From Bacteroidota bacterium (GTDB lineage Bacteria; Bacteroidota; Bacteroidia; Bacteroidales; FEN-979), in NCBI GenBank assembly GCA_026391805.1, contig JAPLDJ010000005.1:1-64000 (forward strand): a DNA stretch of 64,000 bases. The letters run 5' to 3'. Under the pieces are notes generated by a model. It was not told the origin of the DNA. It ran no database searches and was given only the letters and a program-made list of their open reading frames with translations. The position numbers and the translations under genes are program-made. Positions 8,639 through 18,626 of the stretch are shown here, piece after piece (the stretch's first letter is position 1; each line of letters begins with the position of its first letter).

Positions 8639-10454
8639 CCTGTTCGTCCTTCCTTTTATCCTCGGATTGATCTTCCTGGTGGTTGTCCTGGTTAAGAAAA
8701 ACCGGCAATGGATCCGTTTGATGAGCACGGATGACAGGAAGAAGCTGAAAGGCTGGTACCGGTCTCCCAAGATTCTCCTGGCGTTGAAGGAGATCTTCTT
8801 TGAGAGCCTGCTTCACAGGAAAATGTTTCGCCGGAATCCGCTGCTTGGGTATATGCACATGAGTTTTGCCTTCGGCTGGTTCCTGCTGATCCTTTTCGGG
8901 AATATGGAATCAAGGATCTATAGCGGACTCTGGGTCAATCCCCCGTATTACCCGATCTTCCTGAAATTCTTCATTCATGACAAACATGTACTCCCGTTCG
9001 AGATCTTTACCGTTCCCGGCTTTTTCAGGTTCTCGATGGACCTGTTGCTGATGTTCGTCCTGAGCGGACTGGTGCTGGCCATTATCAAGCGTAGCCGGTC
9101 AAAATGGTTCGGGCTGACAAAGACAACGCAGCATCATTTCACCGATAAGGTTGCAATCACCTGTCTCTGGCTGATATTCCCGATGCGGCTGCTGGCCGAA
9201 TGCATGACGGCGGGTGCATACGGATATGGAGGAGGCTTTATTACTCAGCATGTCGGCAACGTTCTTGCATTTCTCTGGCCGCTCAACGACAAATCCATCG
9301 CCTATGGATTCTGGTGGTTCTACTCACTGAGCCTGGGGATTTTCTTTGTCACCCTCCCCTATTCGCGTTACATGCACATCCCCACCGAAGTGATGCTTAT
9401 CATTTACAGGAATTTTGGCATCAAAGCGGGAAAAGAACAATCGCCCATCCACGAGATAGAGATCCAGTCATGTCCAAAGTGCGGTGTCTGCATTGACATT
9501 TGCCAGATGAATACGGCTGCGGGGATCAACGATATCCAGGCGGTCTATTTTCTCCAGTCGGTCCGGAACCAGCAGGTGATCGACGGGCTGGTCAACCGGT
9601 GTCTTGTATGCGGACGATGCGAGGAGGTCTGTCCTGTAGGAATCCACACCGATAACCAGCGCATTTCGCAGCGAAACTCGTTTGTACAGCTGCAGAAACA
9701 GGATTATTCTTACCTCAATCACGAAGCAGATCCTCAAAAGGCAGAACTGATCTATTTTGCAGGATGTATGTCGCACCTTACTCCGGCGATCCCCCGCGCC
9801 ATGACGAAGATCCTTGATGCTGCAGGCGTGAATTATCTTTTTCTTGATGAAGACCGTTCTGTTTGCTGCGGCAGGCCCATGATGCTGGCCGGGAAGCTGA
9901 AACAGGCGGAGGAGCTGATCGAACGGAACAAGAAAAGCATTACCGGTTCGGGGGCAAAAACACTTGTGACCTCATGCCCCATTTGCTACCGGGTCTTCCG
10001 CGAAGAGTACGGCCTTGATATCCGGGTCCTCCATCATACACAATACCTTCTTGAACTGATCAAGAAAGGAAAATTACCCCTGCAGACCTATTTCCGGAAA
10101 GTTGCCTACCACGACCCCTGCGATCTGGGCCGGGGCTCGGGGATCCTGAATGAACCACGCGAACTGGTACGAAAGATCGCAGATCCTGTTGCGGTCAGGG
10201 ATGAAGCAAAAGATGCGCCCTGTTGTGGCGGAAGCCTTGGACTTCTGAACGCAGACCGTCATGAACGCGACCTGATCACGAAAGAAGCCCTCGCAAATTA
10301 CCTGGATAAGGATGCTGAACTGCTGGTCACCGCCTGCCCGCTGTGTAAAAAGACCTTTGCAAAACATTCACCGCTGGAAGTTGTTGATGTGGCGGAACTG
10401 GTGGCAGCAGCCATTCCCAAGGTAGAGAAAGAAACTGGTGAATTGGTGAACTAG
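8628..10454 (+). CDS. Membrane-anchored HdrD-like protein (HdrE/NarI-like N-terminus fused to 4Fe-4S dicluster and two CCG domains)
   Basis: N-terminal TM helices with conserved His, CPKCGVCIDICQ + CLVCGRCEEVCPVG, two CCG motifs (SVCCGRPM...SCPICYRVF; APCCGGSLG...ACPLCKKTF). Confidence 0.88.
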   Translation: MTFNLFVLPFILGLIFLVVVLVKKNRQWIRLMSTDDRKKLKGWYRSPKILLALKEIFFESLLHRKMFRRNPLLGYMHMSFAFGWFLLILFGNMESRIYSGLWVNPPYYPIFLKFFIHDKHVLPFEIFTVPGFFRFSMDLLLMFVLSGLVLAIIKRSRSKWFGLTKTTQHHFTDKVAITCLWLIFPMRLLAECMTAGAYGYGGGFITQHVGNVLAFLWPLNDKSIAYGFWWFYSLSLGIFFVTLPYSRYMHIPTEVMLIIYRNFGIKAGKEQSPIHEIEIQSCPKCGVCIDICQMNTAAGINDIQAVYFLQSVRNQQVIDGLVNRCLVCGRCEEVCPVGIHTDNQRISQRNSFVQLQKQDYSYLNHEADPQKAELIYFAGCMSHLTPAIPRAMTKILDAAGVNYLFLDEDRSVCCGRPMMLAGKLKQAEELIERNKKSITGSGAKTLVTSCPICYRVFREEYGLDIRVLHHTQYLLELIKKGKLPLQTYFRKVAYHDPCDLGRGSGILNEPRELVRKIADPVAVRDEAKDAPCCGGSLGLLNADRHERDLITKEALANYLDKDAELLVTACPLCKKTFAKHSPLEVVDVAELVAAAIPKVEKETGELVN

Positions 10455-10470
10455 TGAACTGGTGAACTAC
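10434..10470. repeat. 8-bp array containing the stop codons of two convergent genes
   Basis: ACTGGTGA ATTGGTGA ACTAGTGA ACTGGTGA ACTAC; hdrD-like TAG at 10452-10454, porQ TAG (complement) at 10467-10469. Confidence 0.95.
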
Positions 10471-11555
10471 TTTCCTTCCACCTTCGGCTCTTTCTTCTTT
10501 GATAGTTGTCCTATGTTGATGGCAAACGAGAAGTAGTTGGGATTGTACTTCCCGGCCATGTACGTAGAGCGGGCATAGCTGATGGAGAACATTTTGATCC
10601 TGAGCCCAAAGCCATAGGTGAATCCGCTGAAGCCCGTGCGGTCGTTCAGTTTCATCTCCTGGCGTACTCTGTAGTTGTAGCCGAGGCGGATCGAGAAAGC
10701 CTTTGCAATGGTGACCTCTGTCCCCACCACAATGTGCCGCATCAGCTGGTCGGCAAATCCTCCCAGACCTGACTTTGAGGATGTCGTGCTTGTGCTTTGC
10801 CCCAGCTGGTCGGTGGTGGTCACCGTATCGGCATTATAGGTCAGATCCCATTTTTCGATGTTGTTATAAAGGAATGAGAACCGGACCGGGATGTGTTTAA
10901 GCCGGGCTGCAAGTGCCGCCTGCATCGTGAACGGCAGCGGTTCAGTCTGGCCCGGGATGTAGTTCACGATCGGAAGACCGATATTCCGTGCAAGAAGTGA
11001 GGCTGAAAAAATGTCGTCGGTTGTGGTATAGGAGCCGGCCACATCAACCGCCATACCGAATGAATGGTAGCTTTCCAGCTGTGAATAGATCAGCTTTCCA
11101 TTGGCGCCGATCGAAAAATGAGGATTCAGTTTCCGGCCCCAGCCGACCGTCAACGCATATTCCCCCGCTGTAAATTCCCCGGTAATATTCTGACCGGCAT
11201 CGGCCATGGTAAATTTCCCGTAATTGATGAACTGGAATGTTCCGACAAAGCTCCCGACCTTCTTGAACGACCTTGAATACATGATATCCCCGTAATTATA
11301 GGCACTTGGCAGAAGCACATAATCCATGGCCAGCGTATTGTTCATTTCCGCTGTGATCAGCGAAGGATTGGTCAGGACAAGGCCGATGTCATTATCATGG
11401 ATCGCAAGAATATTCCCGCCGAGGGCGGCAACCCTGGCAGAATTGGTACGGTCGAGGAACCCGTAGGTTGCGCGGCCGCCAATCTGGGCGAACGATGAAA
11501 AGACAATAAAACCGGTCAGGATTATGATGAATACGGGTCGGTGAAGATGCTGCAC
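10467..11555 (-). CDS. porQ: Type IX secretion system protein PorQ
   Basis: ATYGFLDRTNSARVAALGGN...NPSLITAEMNNTLAMDYVLLPSAYNYGDIMYSR typical of PorQ. Confidence 0.85.
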   Translation of the reverse strand: MQHLHRPVFIIILTGFIVFSSFAQIGGRATYGFLDRTNSARVAALGGNILAIHDNDIGLVLTNPSLITAEMNNTLAMDYVLLPSAYNYGDIMYSRSFKKVGSFVGTFQFINYGKFTMADAGQNITGEFTAGEYALTVGWGRKLNPHFSIGANGKLIYSQLESYHSFGMAVDVAGSYTTTDDIFSASLLARNIGLPIVNYIPGQTEPLPFTMQAALAARLKHIPVRFSFLYNNIEKWDLTYNADTVTTTDQLGQSTSTTSSKSGLGGFADQLMRHIVVGTEVTIAKAFSIRLGYNYRVRQEMKLNDRTGFSGFTYGFGLRIKMFSISYARSTYMAGKYNPNYFSFAINIGQLSKKKEPKVEGK

Positions 11556-11597
11556 GATCTGGATATTTTATTGATAAACGGAAATCAACCTGAAATA

Positions 11598-12557
11598 TTA
11601 TAGGAGGCCGCGACCCTTTTTCTTGATCTTTTTTTCCTTCTTAAGATCCTCCACCAGCTTGTCAAGCAAGCCATTGATGAACATTTTGCTTTTTGGGGTG
11701 CTGAAAAGTTTTGATAATTCGATGTATTCGTTCATGGTCACCTTTACCGGGATCGACGGAAATTGCATCAGCTCGGTCAGGGCCATCTTGATCAGGATGA
11801 TGTCGGTCAGGGCGATCCGCTCCAGCTCCCAGTTCTTTGTCTTCGCACGGATCAGCTCCTCCAGCTTATCGCTCTGTGCAATGGTTTTTTTGAACAGGTC
11901 CCCGATGAACTTCCGGTCCTCTTTCGGATCATCGTCATCATCCTTCGGGAAAAGCGAGGACAGCGGCTTTGATTCGGGGAAACCTTCCGGGATCTGCTTA
12001 ATCGTCTTCAGGATGAACAGCGCCGCCGACTGGTAATCCTCGATCCAGAAGATGTTCCGTTCCTCGCAGTAAAACTGGAGTTCCGGGGATTTCGAAATGC
12101 ATTTTTTGAAGATCCGGTAAACAATATCCCGGTCGTCTTCAAAAGAAACTTCCGCCTTGTTAAGGTATTCCTTAAGATCCTTCAGGTTCCTGACCTTGTT
12201 GTATATTTTGCGTACCATCTCCTGCTCTTCCGTCCAGGAGAAACGATACGTATTGAATTGTTTCTGAAGATCGCGGTTTTGCTGAAGGCTGATGACACAT
12301 GAATTTTCGATCAGCTTCATGTTGGGATTCAGCTCTTCTTCCGTAGGGAGGAATTTGTTCTTTGCATCTTCTGACCGGATACGGTAGAATCCGATCACTT
12401 CAAGGAAAAATGAAAGCTGGAGGTAATAGAGCTCGAAGATTTTGTCGATGCTTTGCAGAAGGTTCTTTTCTGCAACATCCTGGCGGGTTTCCCCGCCCTG
12501 GAACCAGGCATACAACGCCTGAAACACTTTTATCCTGTAATGCCTTCTGCCGAGCAT
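11598..12557 (-). CDS. nusB: Transcription antitermination factor NusB
   Basis: N-term MLGRRHYRIKVFQALYAW; C-term ALTELMQFPSIPVKVTMNEYIELSKLFSTPKSKMFINGLLDK. Confidence 0.93.
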   Translation of the reverse strand: MLGRRHYRIKVFQALYAWFQGGETRQDVAEKNLLQSIDKIFELYYLQLSFFLEVIGFYRIRSEDAKNKFLPTEEELNPNMKLIENSCVISLQQNRDLQKQFNTYRFSWTEEQEMVRKIYNKVRNLKDLKEYLNKAEVSFEDDRDIVYRIFKKCISKSPELQFYCEERNIFWIEDYQSAALFILKTIKQIPEGFPESKPLSSLFPKDDDDDPKEDRKFIGDLFKKTIAQSDKLEELIRAKTKNWELERIALTDIILIKMALTELMQFPSIPVKVTMNEYIELSKLFSTPKSKMFINGLLDKLVEDLKKEKKIKKKGRGLL

Positions 12558-12669
12558 ATGATGGTTATGAAAAGAACATATCCTGAAAAACCGAACCGCA
12601 AAACTAAGTAAAATTTACTGATTTTTTTTGCAGCACCTGAAAAACCGTTTATGATTCAAATAATATTTA

Positions 12670-12678
12670 TACTTTTGC
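12670..12678 (+). promoter_or_regulatory. Putative -7 box (TACTTTTGC) of the DUF3276 gene
   Basis: TAnnTTTGC match upstream of ATG 12727. Confidence 0.4.
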
Positions 12679-12726
12679 GTTTACCAGGTTATTAATTCTG
12701 ATTCATACTTTTCAATAAAGTGCAAG

Positions 12727-13125
12727 ATGGAAGACAGCGAAATCCGGGACAAGGATAGAGAAAAGGACAAGGAAGAAATTTTTTCACGTACGGTGAGGGC
12801 AGGAAAGAGAACCTACTTCTTTGATGTGAAGGCCACCGTTGCCGAGGAGCAGTACCTGACCATCACGGAAAGCAAGCGGCGTTTCAACAATGAGCAGGGA
12901 AAATTCTTTTATGAGAAACACAAGCTTTTTCTCTACAAGGAAGATTTCGAGAAATTCAGTAACGGGCTGAGTGATGCTATCGAATTTATCCAGACCGGCA
13001 AAGCCCCTGTAAGGATTGAACCGGAGCCGGAAGAGCACAGCGCCGATGCCGAGGAAACTCCTCCTGTCAGCAAGCATCTGGACATCAGTTTCGAAGATCT
13101 GAGCACAGGGCCGGAAGAAAAATAA
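12727..13125 (+). CDS. DUF3276 (PUR-alpha-like) protein
   Basis: EIFSRTVRAGKRTYFFDVKAT...YLTITESKRRF. Confidence 0.88.
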   Translation: MEDSEIRDKDREKDKEEIFSRTVRAGKRTYFFDVKATVAEEQYLTITESKRRFNNEQGKFFYEKHKLFLYKEDFEKFSNGLSDAIEFIQTGKAPVRIEPEPEEHSADAEETPPVSKHLDISFEDLSTGPEEK

Positions 13126-13147
13126 TCCCGCTTCAGTGATATCGTTT

Positions 13148-13173
13148 AAGCCATCTCTCCGGATGGCTTTTTT
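13148..13173 (+). terminator. Intrinsic terminator after DUF3276 gene
   Basis: AAGCCATC-TCTCCG-GATGGCTTTTTT hairpin plus T-run downstream of stop at 13125. Confidence 0.75.
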
Positions 13174-13275
13174 AGTTTTCAACAGTTTTCAACAAATTGC
13201 TTTTATCGCATATTTTTGCGACCTTTGCAGGTTTCATGGATATTACATTTTCAATAAAATAAATTCACCCGAACG

Positions 13276-14079
13276 ATGGGGAAAGTTATTGCCATAGCGA
13301 ATCAGAAAGGGGGCGTCGGAAAGACTACCACGGCCATTAACCTGGCCGGAGGACTGGCTGTGCTGGAGTACAGGACCCTGGTTATTGATGCCGATCCGCA
13401 GGCGAATGCCACTTCCGGTGTTGGTTTTGATCCCCGCAACATCAAGACCAGCATCTACGAATGCATCATCGATGATGTGGAGCCGCAGAAGATCATCCTG
13501 AATACGGCTACGCCGAACCTCGACCTGATGCCTGCCCACATTGACCTGGTGGGTGCGGAAGTTGAAATGATCAACCTCCCGAACCGCGAAAAAATGATGC
13601 GGAGGGTCATCGGGAAAGTGCGGTCGGAATATGATTTCATCATCATCGATTGCTCCCCTTCGCTCGGACTGGTCACCATCAATGCCCTTACCGCCGCCGA
13701 CTCCGTGATCATCCCGGTGCAGTGCGAATACTTCGCCCTGGAAGGTCTCGGAAAACTGCTGAACACGATCAAGATCGTGCAATCGCGGCTCAATCCTGAT
13801 CTCGATATTGAAGGCATCCTTCTGACCATGTACGACAACCGGCTGAACCTTTCGAAACAGGTTGCGGAAGAGGTTAAGACCCATTTTCAGCAAATGGTGT
13901 TTGATACCCTGATCAACCGTAACACCAAGCTGGGTGAAGCGCCGAGCTTCGGGAACACCATCATGATGCACGACATCAACAGCGTAGGGGCCATCAACTA
14001 CCTGAACCTGGCGCGGGAAATCCTCCAGAAGAACGACATGACCCGGTTAACAGCATCTGAAAAACAAATCGAAATATAA
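13276..14079 (+). CDS. parA: Chromosome partitioning ATPase ParA/Soj
   Basis: IAIANQKGGVGKTTTAINLAGGLA Walker A; IIDCSPSLGLVTINAL. Confidence 0.95.
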   Translation: MGKVIAIANQKGGVGKTTTAINLAGGLAVLEYRTLVIDADPQANATSGVGFDPRNIKTSIYECIIDDVEPQKIILNTATPNLDLMPAHIDLVGAEVEMINLPNREKMMRRVIGKVRSEYDFIIIDCSPSLGLVTINALTAADSVIIPVQCEYFALEGLGKLLNTIKIVQSRLNPDLDIEGILLTMYDNRLNLSKQVAEEVKTHFQQMVFDTLINRNTKLGEAPSFGNTIMMHDINSVGAINYLNLAREILQKNDMTRLTASEKQIEI

Positions 14080-14972
14080 TGCAAGGCAAAAAAAAGGCAT
14101 TGGGAAGAGGCCTCAGCGCCATCCTGGAAAGCCCTGAAACCGACATCACTTCACGTGATATTTCCGGCGAATATGTGGTCGGGGCGATCGCTCACCTACC
14201 TGTCGAAAACATCGAACCCAATCCGTTCCAGCCCAGGACGCGGTTCAATGAAGAAGAGCTTGCGGAGCTGACCCTTTCCATCCAGGCACAGGGCATCATC
14301 CAGCCGATCACGGTCAGGAAAATGGGCTATGACAAATACCAGCTCATCTCAGGCGAACGTCGCCTGAAAGCGGCCAGGCTGGCAGGGCTTTCAGAGATCC
14401 CTACCTTCATCCGCGTTGCCAACGACGAGCAGATGCTCGAACTCGCACTGGTGGAGAACATCCAGCGTGCAGAGCTCAATCCCCTCGAGATCGCGATCAG
14501 TTTCCAGCGGCTCCTCGAAGAATGCAACCTGAAACAGGAAGAGCTCAGCCAGAAGGTCGGAAAAGACCGGTCGACAGTGGCCAATTACATCCGCCTGCTG
14601 AAACTGCCCACCGAGATCCAGGTTGCCATCCGCGACGGGAAGATCAGCATGGGCCATGCCCGTGCCCTGATCACCATCGACGATATCAAAACACAGATCA
14701 TCATCCTTCACCGCATCTTTGAGAAGAAATTATCGGTACGGCAGGTGGAGGATATCGTACGCGGCCTGATCCCAGGAAGGCCTATCACCACCCGCAAGGA
14801 ATCCGTGATCCTTCCGCCGAAATTTGAACAGGTCCGCGAAAACCTGAAGAAACAACTGAATGCCCGCGTTGATGTTAAACTGCATGCAAAAGGCGACGGA
14901 ACCATCATTATCCCGTTCCGTTCCGATGAAGAATTTGACCGCATCGTTGAAAAATTCGGCGGAAGCCAGTAA
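14079..14972 (+). CDS. parB: ParB/Spo0J chromosome partitioning protein
   Basis: KKALGRGLSAIL, IEPNPFQPRTRFNEEELAELTLSIQAQGIIQPITVR, ISGERRLKAARLAG. Confidence 0.95.
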   Translation: MQGKKKALGRGLSAILESPETDITSRDISGEYVVGAIAHLPVENIEPNPFQPRTRFNEEELAELTLSIQAQGIIQPITVRKMGYDKYQLISGERRLKAARLAGLSEIPTFIRVANDEQMLELALVENIQRAELNPLEIAISFQRLLEECNLKQEELSQKVGKDRSTVANYIRLLKLPTEIQVAIRDGKISMGHARALITIDDIKTQIIILHRIFEKKLSVRQVEDIVRGLIPGRPITTRKESVILPPKFEQVRENLKKQLNARVDVKLHAKGDGTIIIPFRSDEEFDRIVEKFGGSQ

Positions 14973-14987
14973 CATCACATCAGGGCC

Positions 14988-15554
14988 ATGCAGCGATTTC
15001 TCCTCATATGCATATTATGCCTGCTTGGTTTCAGGGTGACCGCTCAACAAACGACTGCACCCAAACAAAATGTTCCTGACTCGGTCATGGAGAAACAGCA
15101 CTCACCCACAAAGGCAACCCTTATGTCGATGTGCCTGCCAGGCCTCGGGCAGATCTACAATAAGAAATACTGGAAAGTGCCCATCATATACGCCGGTATC
15201 GGTGTCCTCACCTACCTGATCATCTTTAATACCGACCAGTATCTTACATACAAATGTGCCTACATCGAAAGCTATAATAACGACTCATCAGGAAATTACA
15301 GTGAAATCGTCAATAAATACACGCTGGATAACATTGCATCGCAAAGGGAGTATTACCGTCGCAACCTGGAGGTCACGATCATCTTTTCGGCGATATGGTA
15401 CGGGTTGAACATCCTGGATGCATGTGTTGACGCACATCTGTTCACCTATAACATCAACAAGGATCTGTCACTGAAAGTCGAACCCACGCTGATCCCACCC
15501 TACCCGCGGAGCAGTTCCTATTCGACCGGGGTCAGGTTCTGTTTAAAATTTTGA
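14988..15554 (+). CDS. DUF5683 domain-containing membrane protein
   Basis: KATLMSMCLPGLGQIYNKKYWKVPIIYAGIGVLTY. Confidence 0.85.
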   Translation: MQRFLLICILCLLGFRVTAQQTTAPKQNVPDSVMEKQHSPTKATLMSMCLPGLGQIYNKKYWKVPIIYAGIGVLTYLIIFNTDQYLTYKCAYIESYNNDSSGNYSEIVNKYTLDNIASQREYYRRNLEVTIIFSAIWYGLNILDACVDAHLFTYNINKDLSLKVEPTLIPPYPRSSSYSTGVRFCLKF

Positions 15555-15567
15555 AAATCATCATGCC

Positions 15568-16302
15568 ATGAAGATCGCTTTGCTGGGATACGGAAAGATG
15601 GGGCGCGAGATCGAGCGCCTCGCCTTGTTTCAAAAACATGAAATCACATTGGTCATCGACTCCATCGAGGACTGGGAAAAGGATGGCGGCAGACTGGCTG
15701 AGGCTGATGTAGCCATTGAATTTTCACAACCCGATACCGTCGTCGATAATATCTACCATTGTTTCGACGCCAATGTGCCCGTCGTGGTCGGAACGACGGG
15801 ATGGTTCGAAGAAGCGGAACAGCTGAAAAAAGACACGCTGGAGCGCAACCAGAGCCTTTTCTTTTCAACAAATTTCAGCATCGGCGTCAACCTGTTCTTC
15901 GACCTGAACCGGCATCTTGCTGCGATCATGTCGAAATGGAAAGATTACGAGATCTCGATCGAAGAGACCCATCACATCCACAAGCAGGATGCGCCCAGCG
16001 GAACCGCCATCGTACTGGCCAACGACATTATCCGCAATAGTGAACGGAAAGAGAAATGGGTCAGGGAACCGTCCGAAAATCCTGAAGAACTGGGGATACT
16101 CTCATTCCGCACGGAGAATGAGCCGGGCACACACAAGGTCAGGTACGATTCGGAGGTCGATTCGATCGAGATCATCCATACGGCCAAGAACCGCCGCGGA
16201 TTCGCAACCGGTGCGCTGATGGCCGCAGAATGGATACTCGACAGGAAAGGGTTTTTTGAAATGAAAGACCTGCTCTCTTCACAAAATTTAACAAATCTTT
16301 AG
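15568..16302 (+). CDS. dapB: 4-hydroxy-tetrahydrodipicolinate reductase
   Basis: KIALLGYGKMGREIE, IEETHHIHKQDAPSGTAIVLAN. Confidence 0.95.
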   Translation: MKIALLGYGKMGREIERLALFQKHEITLVIDSIEDWEKDGGRLAEADVAIEFSQPDTVVDNIYHCFDANVPVVVGTTGWFEEAEQLKKDTLERNQSLFFSTNFSIGVNLFFDLNRHLAAIMSKWKDYEISIEETHHIHKQDAPSGTAIVLANDIIRNSERKEKWVREPSENPEELGILSFRTENEPGTHKVRYDSEVDSIEIIHTAKNRRGFATGALMAAEWILDRKGFFEMKDLLSSQNLTNL

Positions 16303-16360
16303 GGAACACCCGATAAGAAAAGCCGTTCTGCGGCGTTTACTGTAATTCAAACCCATTGAT

Positions 16361-17875
16361 ATGAATATCTATACCCTTCTTACATTTCTGTTTTTCGTAG
16401 CTACGGCGGTCGGATTATGGGCCATTTTTGAAAAATCCGGATACAAAGGCTGGATGAGCATTGTGCCGTTCTATAACTTTTACATCTGGCTCCGGATCAT
16501 AAAAAAACCGCTCTGGTGGTACATTTTCCTCCTGATCCCCTTTATTAACATTTTCGTGATCCTCCTGATGCTCGTGGAGATCTGTAAATGTTTTAAAAAA
16601 TACGGGCTCGGCGCCCAGGCGCTGGGGGTGCTCTTCCCCTTTGTCTACATGCCCTACCTGGGTTTTTCGAAGAAAGAGACCTACCTTGACCCCGACAAAC
16701 GGCCTGTGATTAATAAAACGGTGGTACGTGAATGGGTCGATGCCATTATCTTCGCCGTAATCGCCGCCAGCATCATCCGCATTTTCCTGATCGAAGCCTA
16801 TACCATTCCGACCTCCTCCATGGAAAAGACCCTGCTCGTGGGCGATTACCTCTTCGTGAGCAAGATCAATTATGGGCCGAGGGCGCCCAACACGCCCATC
16901 TCATTTCCTTTTGTTCATCATACGCTTCCAATGACGGAAAGTATAAAGTCATACGTGGAATGGATCACCCTCCCTTACTACCGTTTCCCGGGATTCCAGA
17001 AGATAAAGAACATGGACGTGGTGGTTTTCAATTATCCAGACGGCGACACCCTTTCAACGAAATGGCAGAGCAATGCAAGCTACTACCAGTTGGTGCGGCA
17101 GTTCGGAAGGGATGCCGTATGGAACAACAGCAGCTATTTCGGTGATATCATTGCGCGTCCTGTCGACAAGCGGGAGAACTTCATCAAGCGGTGCATCGGC
17201 CTGCCGGGGGATGTGATACAAATCGTCGACAGGAAGGTCACAATCAACGGAAAAGAAGAGAACAATCCCGGAAAGCGCCAGTTCAAATACCTGGTGTATA
17301 CGGATGGTTCCTCCATCAACCAACGGAACCTGGATAAACTGGATATTACGGAAGTTGTCACTCCTCGTGAGAACAATTGCTTTGAGATCACCCTGTCGGA
17401 ATCCGCCCTGGAAAGCCTGAAGCAGTTCAGCAATGTGAAATCCATTGAGCCGGAAATTCATCCTGCCGGCAGCTGGGATCCGGATATTTTTCCGTTCGAT
17501 TCGACCTACCGCTGGAACGTCGACAATTTCGGACCGATCACAGTTCCCAAACAAGGGGTAACGGTAAACATCAACAGCAGCAACATCTGTTTTTACCGCA
17601 GAATTATTGGTGTTTTTGAAGGGAACAAGCTGGAAGAGAAGGATGGCAGGATCTTTGTCAACGGGAAGGAATCCACCAGCTACACCTTCAAAATGAACTA
17701 TTACTGGATGATGGGCGATAACCGCCACAACTCTGCCGACTCCCGCTACTGGGGTTTTGTTCCCGAGGATCATATCGTGGGAAAAGCCGTTTTCGTATGG
17801 CTTTCCATGGATCCGAACAAATCCCTGTTCGACGGAAAAATCCGCTTCAGCAAACTCTTCAGAATCGTAAAATAA
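16361..17875 (+). CDS. lepB: Signal peptidase I with N-terminal DUF5684-like membrane extension
   Basis: IPTSSMEKTLLVGDYLFVSKINYG, KRCIGLPGDVI, MMGDNRHNSADSRYWGFVPEDHIVGKAVFVW. Confidence 0.93.
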   Translation: MNIYTLLTFLFFVATAVGLWAIFEKSGYKGWMSIVPFYNFYIWLRIIKKPLWWYIFLLIPFINIFVILLMLVEICKCFKKYGLGAQALGVLFPFVYMPYLGFSKKETYLDPDKRPVINKTVVREWVDAIIFAVIAASIIRIFLIEAYTIPTSSMEKTLLVGDYLFVSKINYGPRAPNTPISFPFVHHTLPMTESIKSYVEWITLPYYRFPGFQKIKNMDVVVFNYPDGDTLSTKWQSNASYYQLVRQFGRDAVWNNSSYFGDIIARPVDKRENFIKRCIGLPGDVIQIVDRKVTINGKEENNPGKRQFKYLVYTDGSSINQRNLDKLDITEVVTPRENNCFEITLSESALESLKQFSNVKSIEPEIHPAGSWDPDIFPFDSTYRWNVDNFGPITVPKQGVTVNINSSNICFYRRIIGVFEGNKLEEKDGRIFVNGKESTSYTFKMNYYWMMGDNRHNSADSRYWGFVPEDHIVGKAVFVWLSMDPNKSLFDGKIRFSKLFRIVK

Positions 17876-17928
17876 ATAACTTTGTCTGATCAAGTCAGGC
17901 CAATCACAAACCCTTTAAATTCTTATCC

Positions 17929-18609
17929 ATGAAAAAAATCAGCAGAATTAGCATAATGACATTGTTCCTGGTCGCCGGGATCGCTGTGGCGATGATGGCC
18001 GCAAAACCATTCGAAGGTGTCATCAACTATAAGATCTCTTACCCTGACGGCAAATTCACGGAAGCACAGATGAACATGTTTCCGAAGGTCATGACCGTTT
18101 CAGTGAAAGGAACCAAAGCCCGCACGGAAATGAACGTTGCAGGCGGTACCACGGTTGAGATCCTTGATTATGTTGCAAAGACAAAGGTCGCCCTCATCAA
18201 CATGATGGGTCAGAAATATGCGATCAAACAAACCACAGCCGAGATCGAAAAGGAGAATTCCAGCCAGGCAAAGGTGGAAGTGAATGTTACGAATGAAACG
18301 AAGAACATCGCCGGCTATACCTGCAAGAAAGCCATTGTCACCTCCAATGATGATGGTGTGAAAACGACCATGGAAGTCTGGTTCACCGAAGAACTCGGCG
18401 GCAAAGAGGTGAATTTCAGCGACCCGCTTTACAAGGACATCAACGGCGTTCTGCTTGAATTCTCCATTGTCACTCCGCAGATTTCAATGAAGCTGAGTGC
18501 TACCAGCATTGAAAAGAAATCAGTGGCTGCAAAGGATTTTGAGATCCCTGCCGACTACACCATTACCACCCAGGATGAGCTGAAAAGCAAATTCGGAGGC
18601 GGAGAATAA
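17929..18609 (+). CDS. Exported DUF4412-like/GLPGLI-like protein
   Basis: Signal peptide; FEGVINYKISYPDG, KNIAGYTCKKAIVT...TMEVWFTEEL. Confidence 0.6.
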   Translation: MKKISRISIMTLFLVAGIAVAMMAAKPFEGVINYKISYPDGKFTEAQMNMFPKVMTVSVKGTKARTEMNVAGGTTVEILDYVAKTKVALINMMGQKYAIKQTTAEIEKENSSQAKVEVNVTNETKNIAGYTCKKAIVTSNDDGVKTTMEVWFTEELGGKEVNFSDPLYKDINGVLLEFSIVTPQISMKLSATSIEKKSVAAKDFEIPADYTITTQDELKSKFGGGE

Positions 18610-18626
18610 TAGTTGAAGGAAGATCG

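Noticed and set aside
13243-13971. 242-aa antisense ORF over parA, and similar long antisense ORFs (e.g. 27308-28264, 29873-30658, 40022-40537)
   Set aside because: Opposite strands carry strongly recognisable conserved genes; shadow ORFs are expected here.
13100-15000. parS site near parAB
   Set aside because: No TGTTnCACGTGnAACA-like 16-mer recognised in the region.
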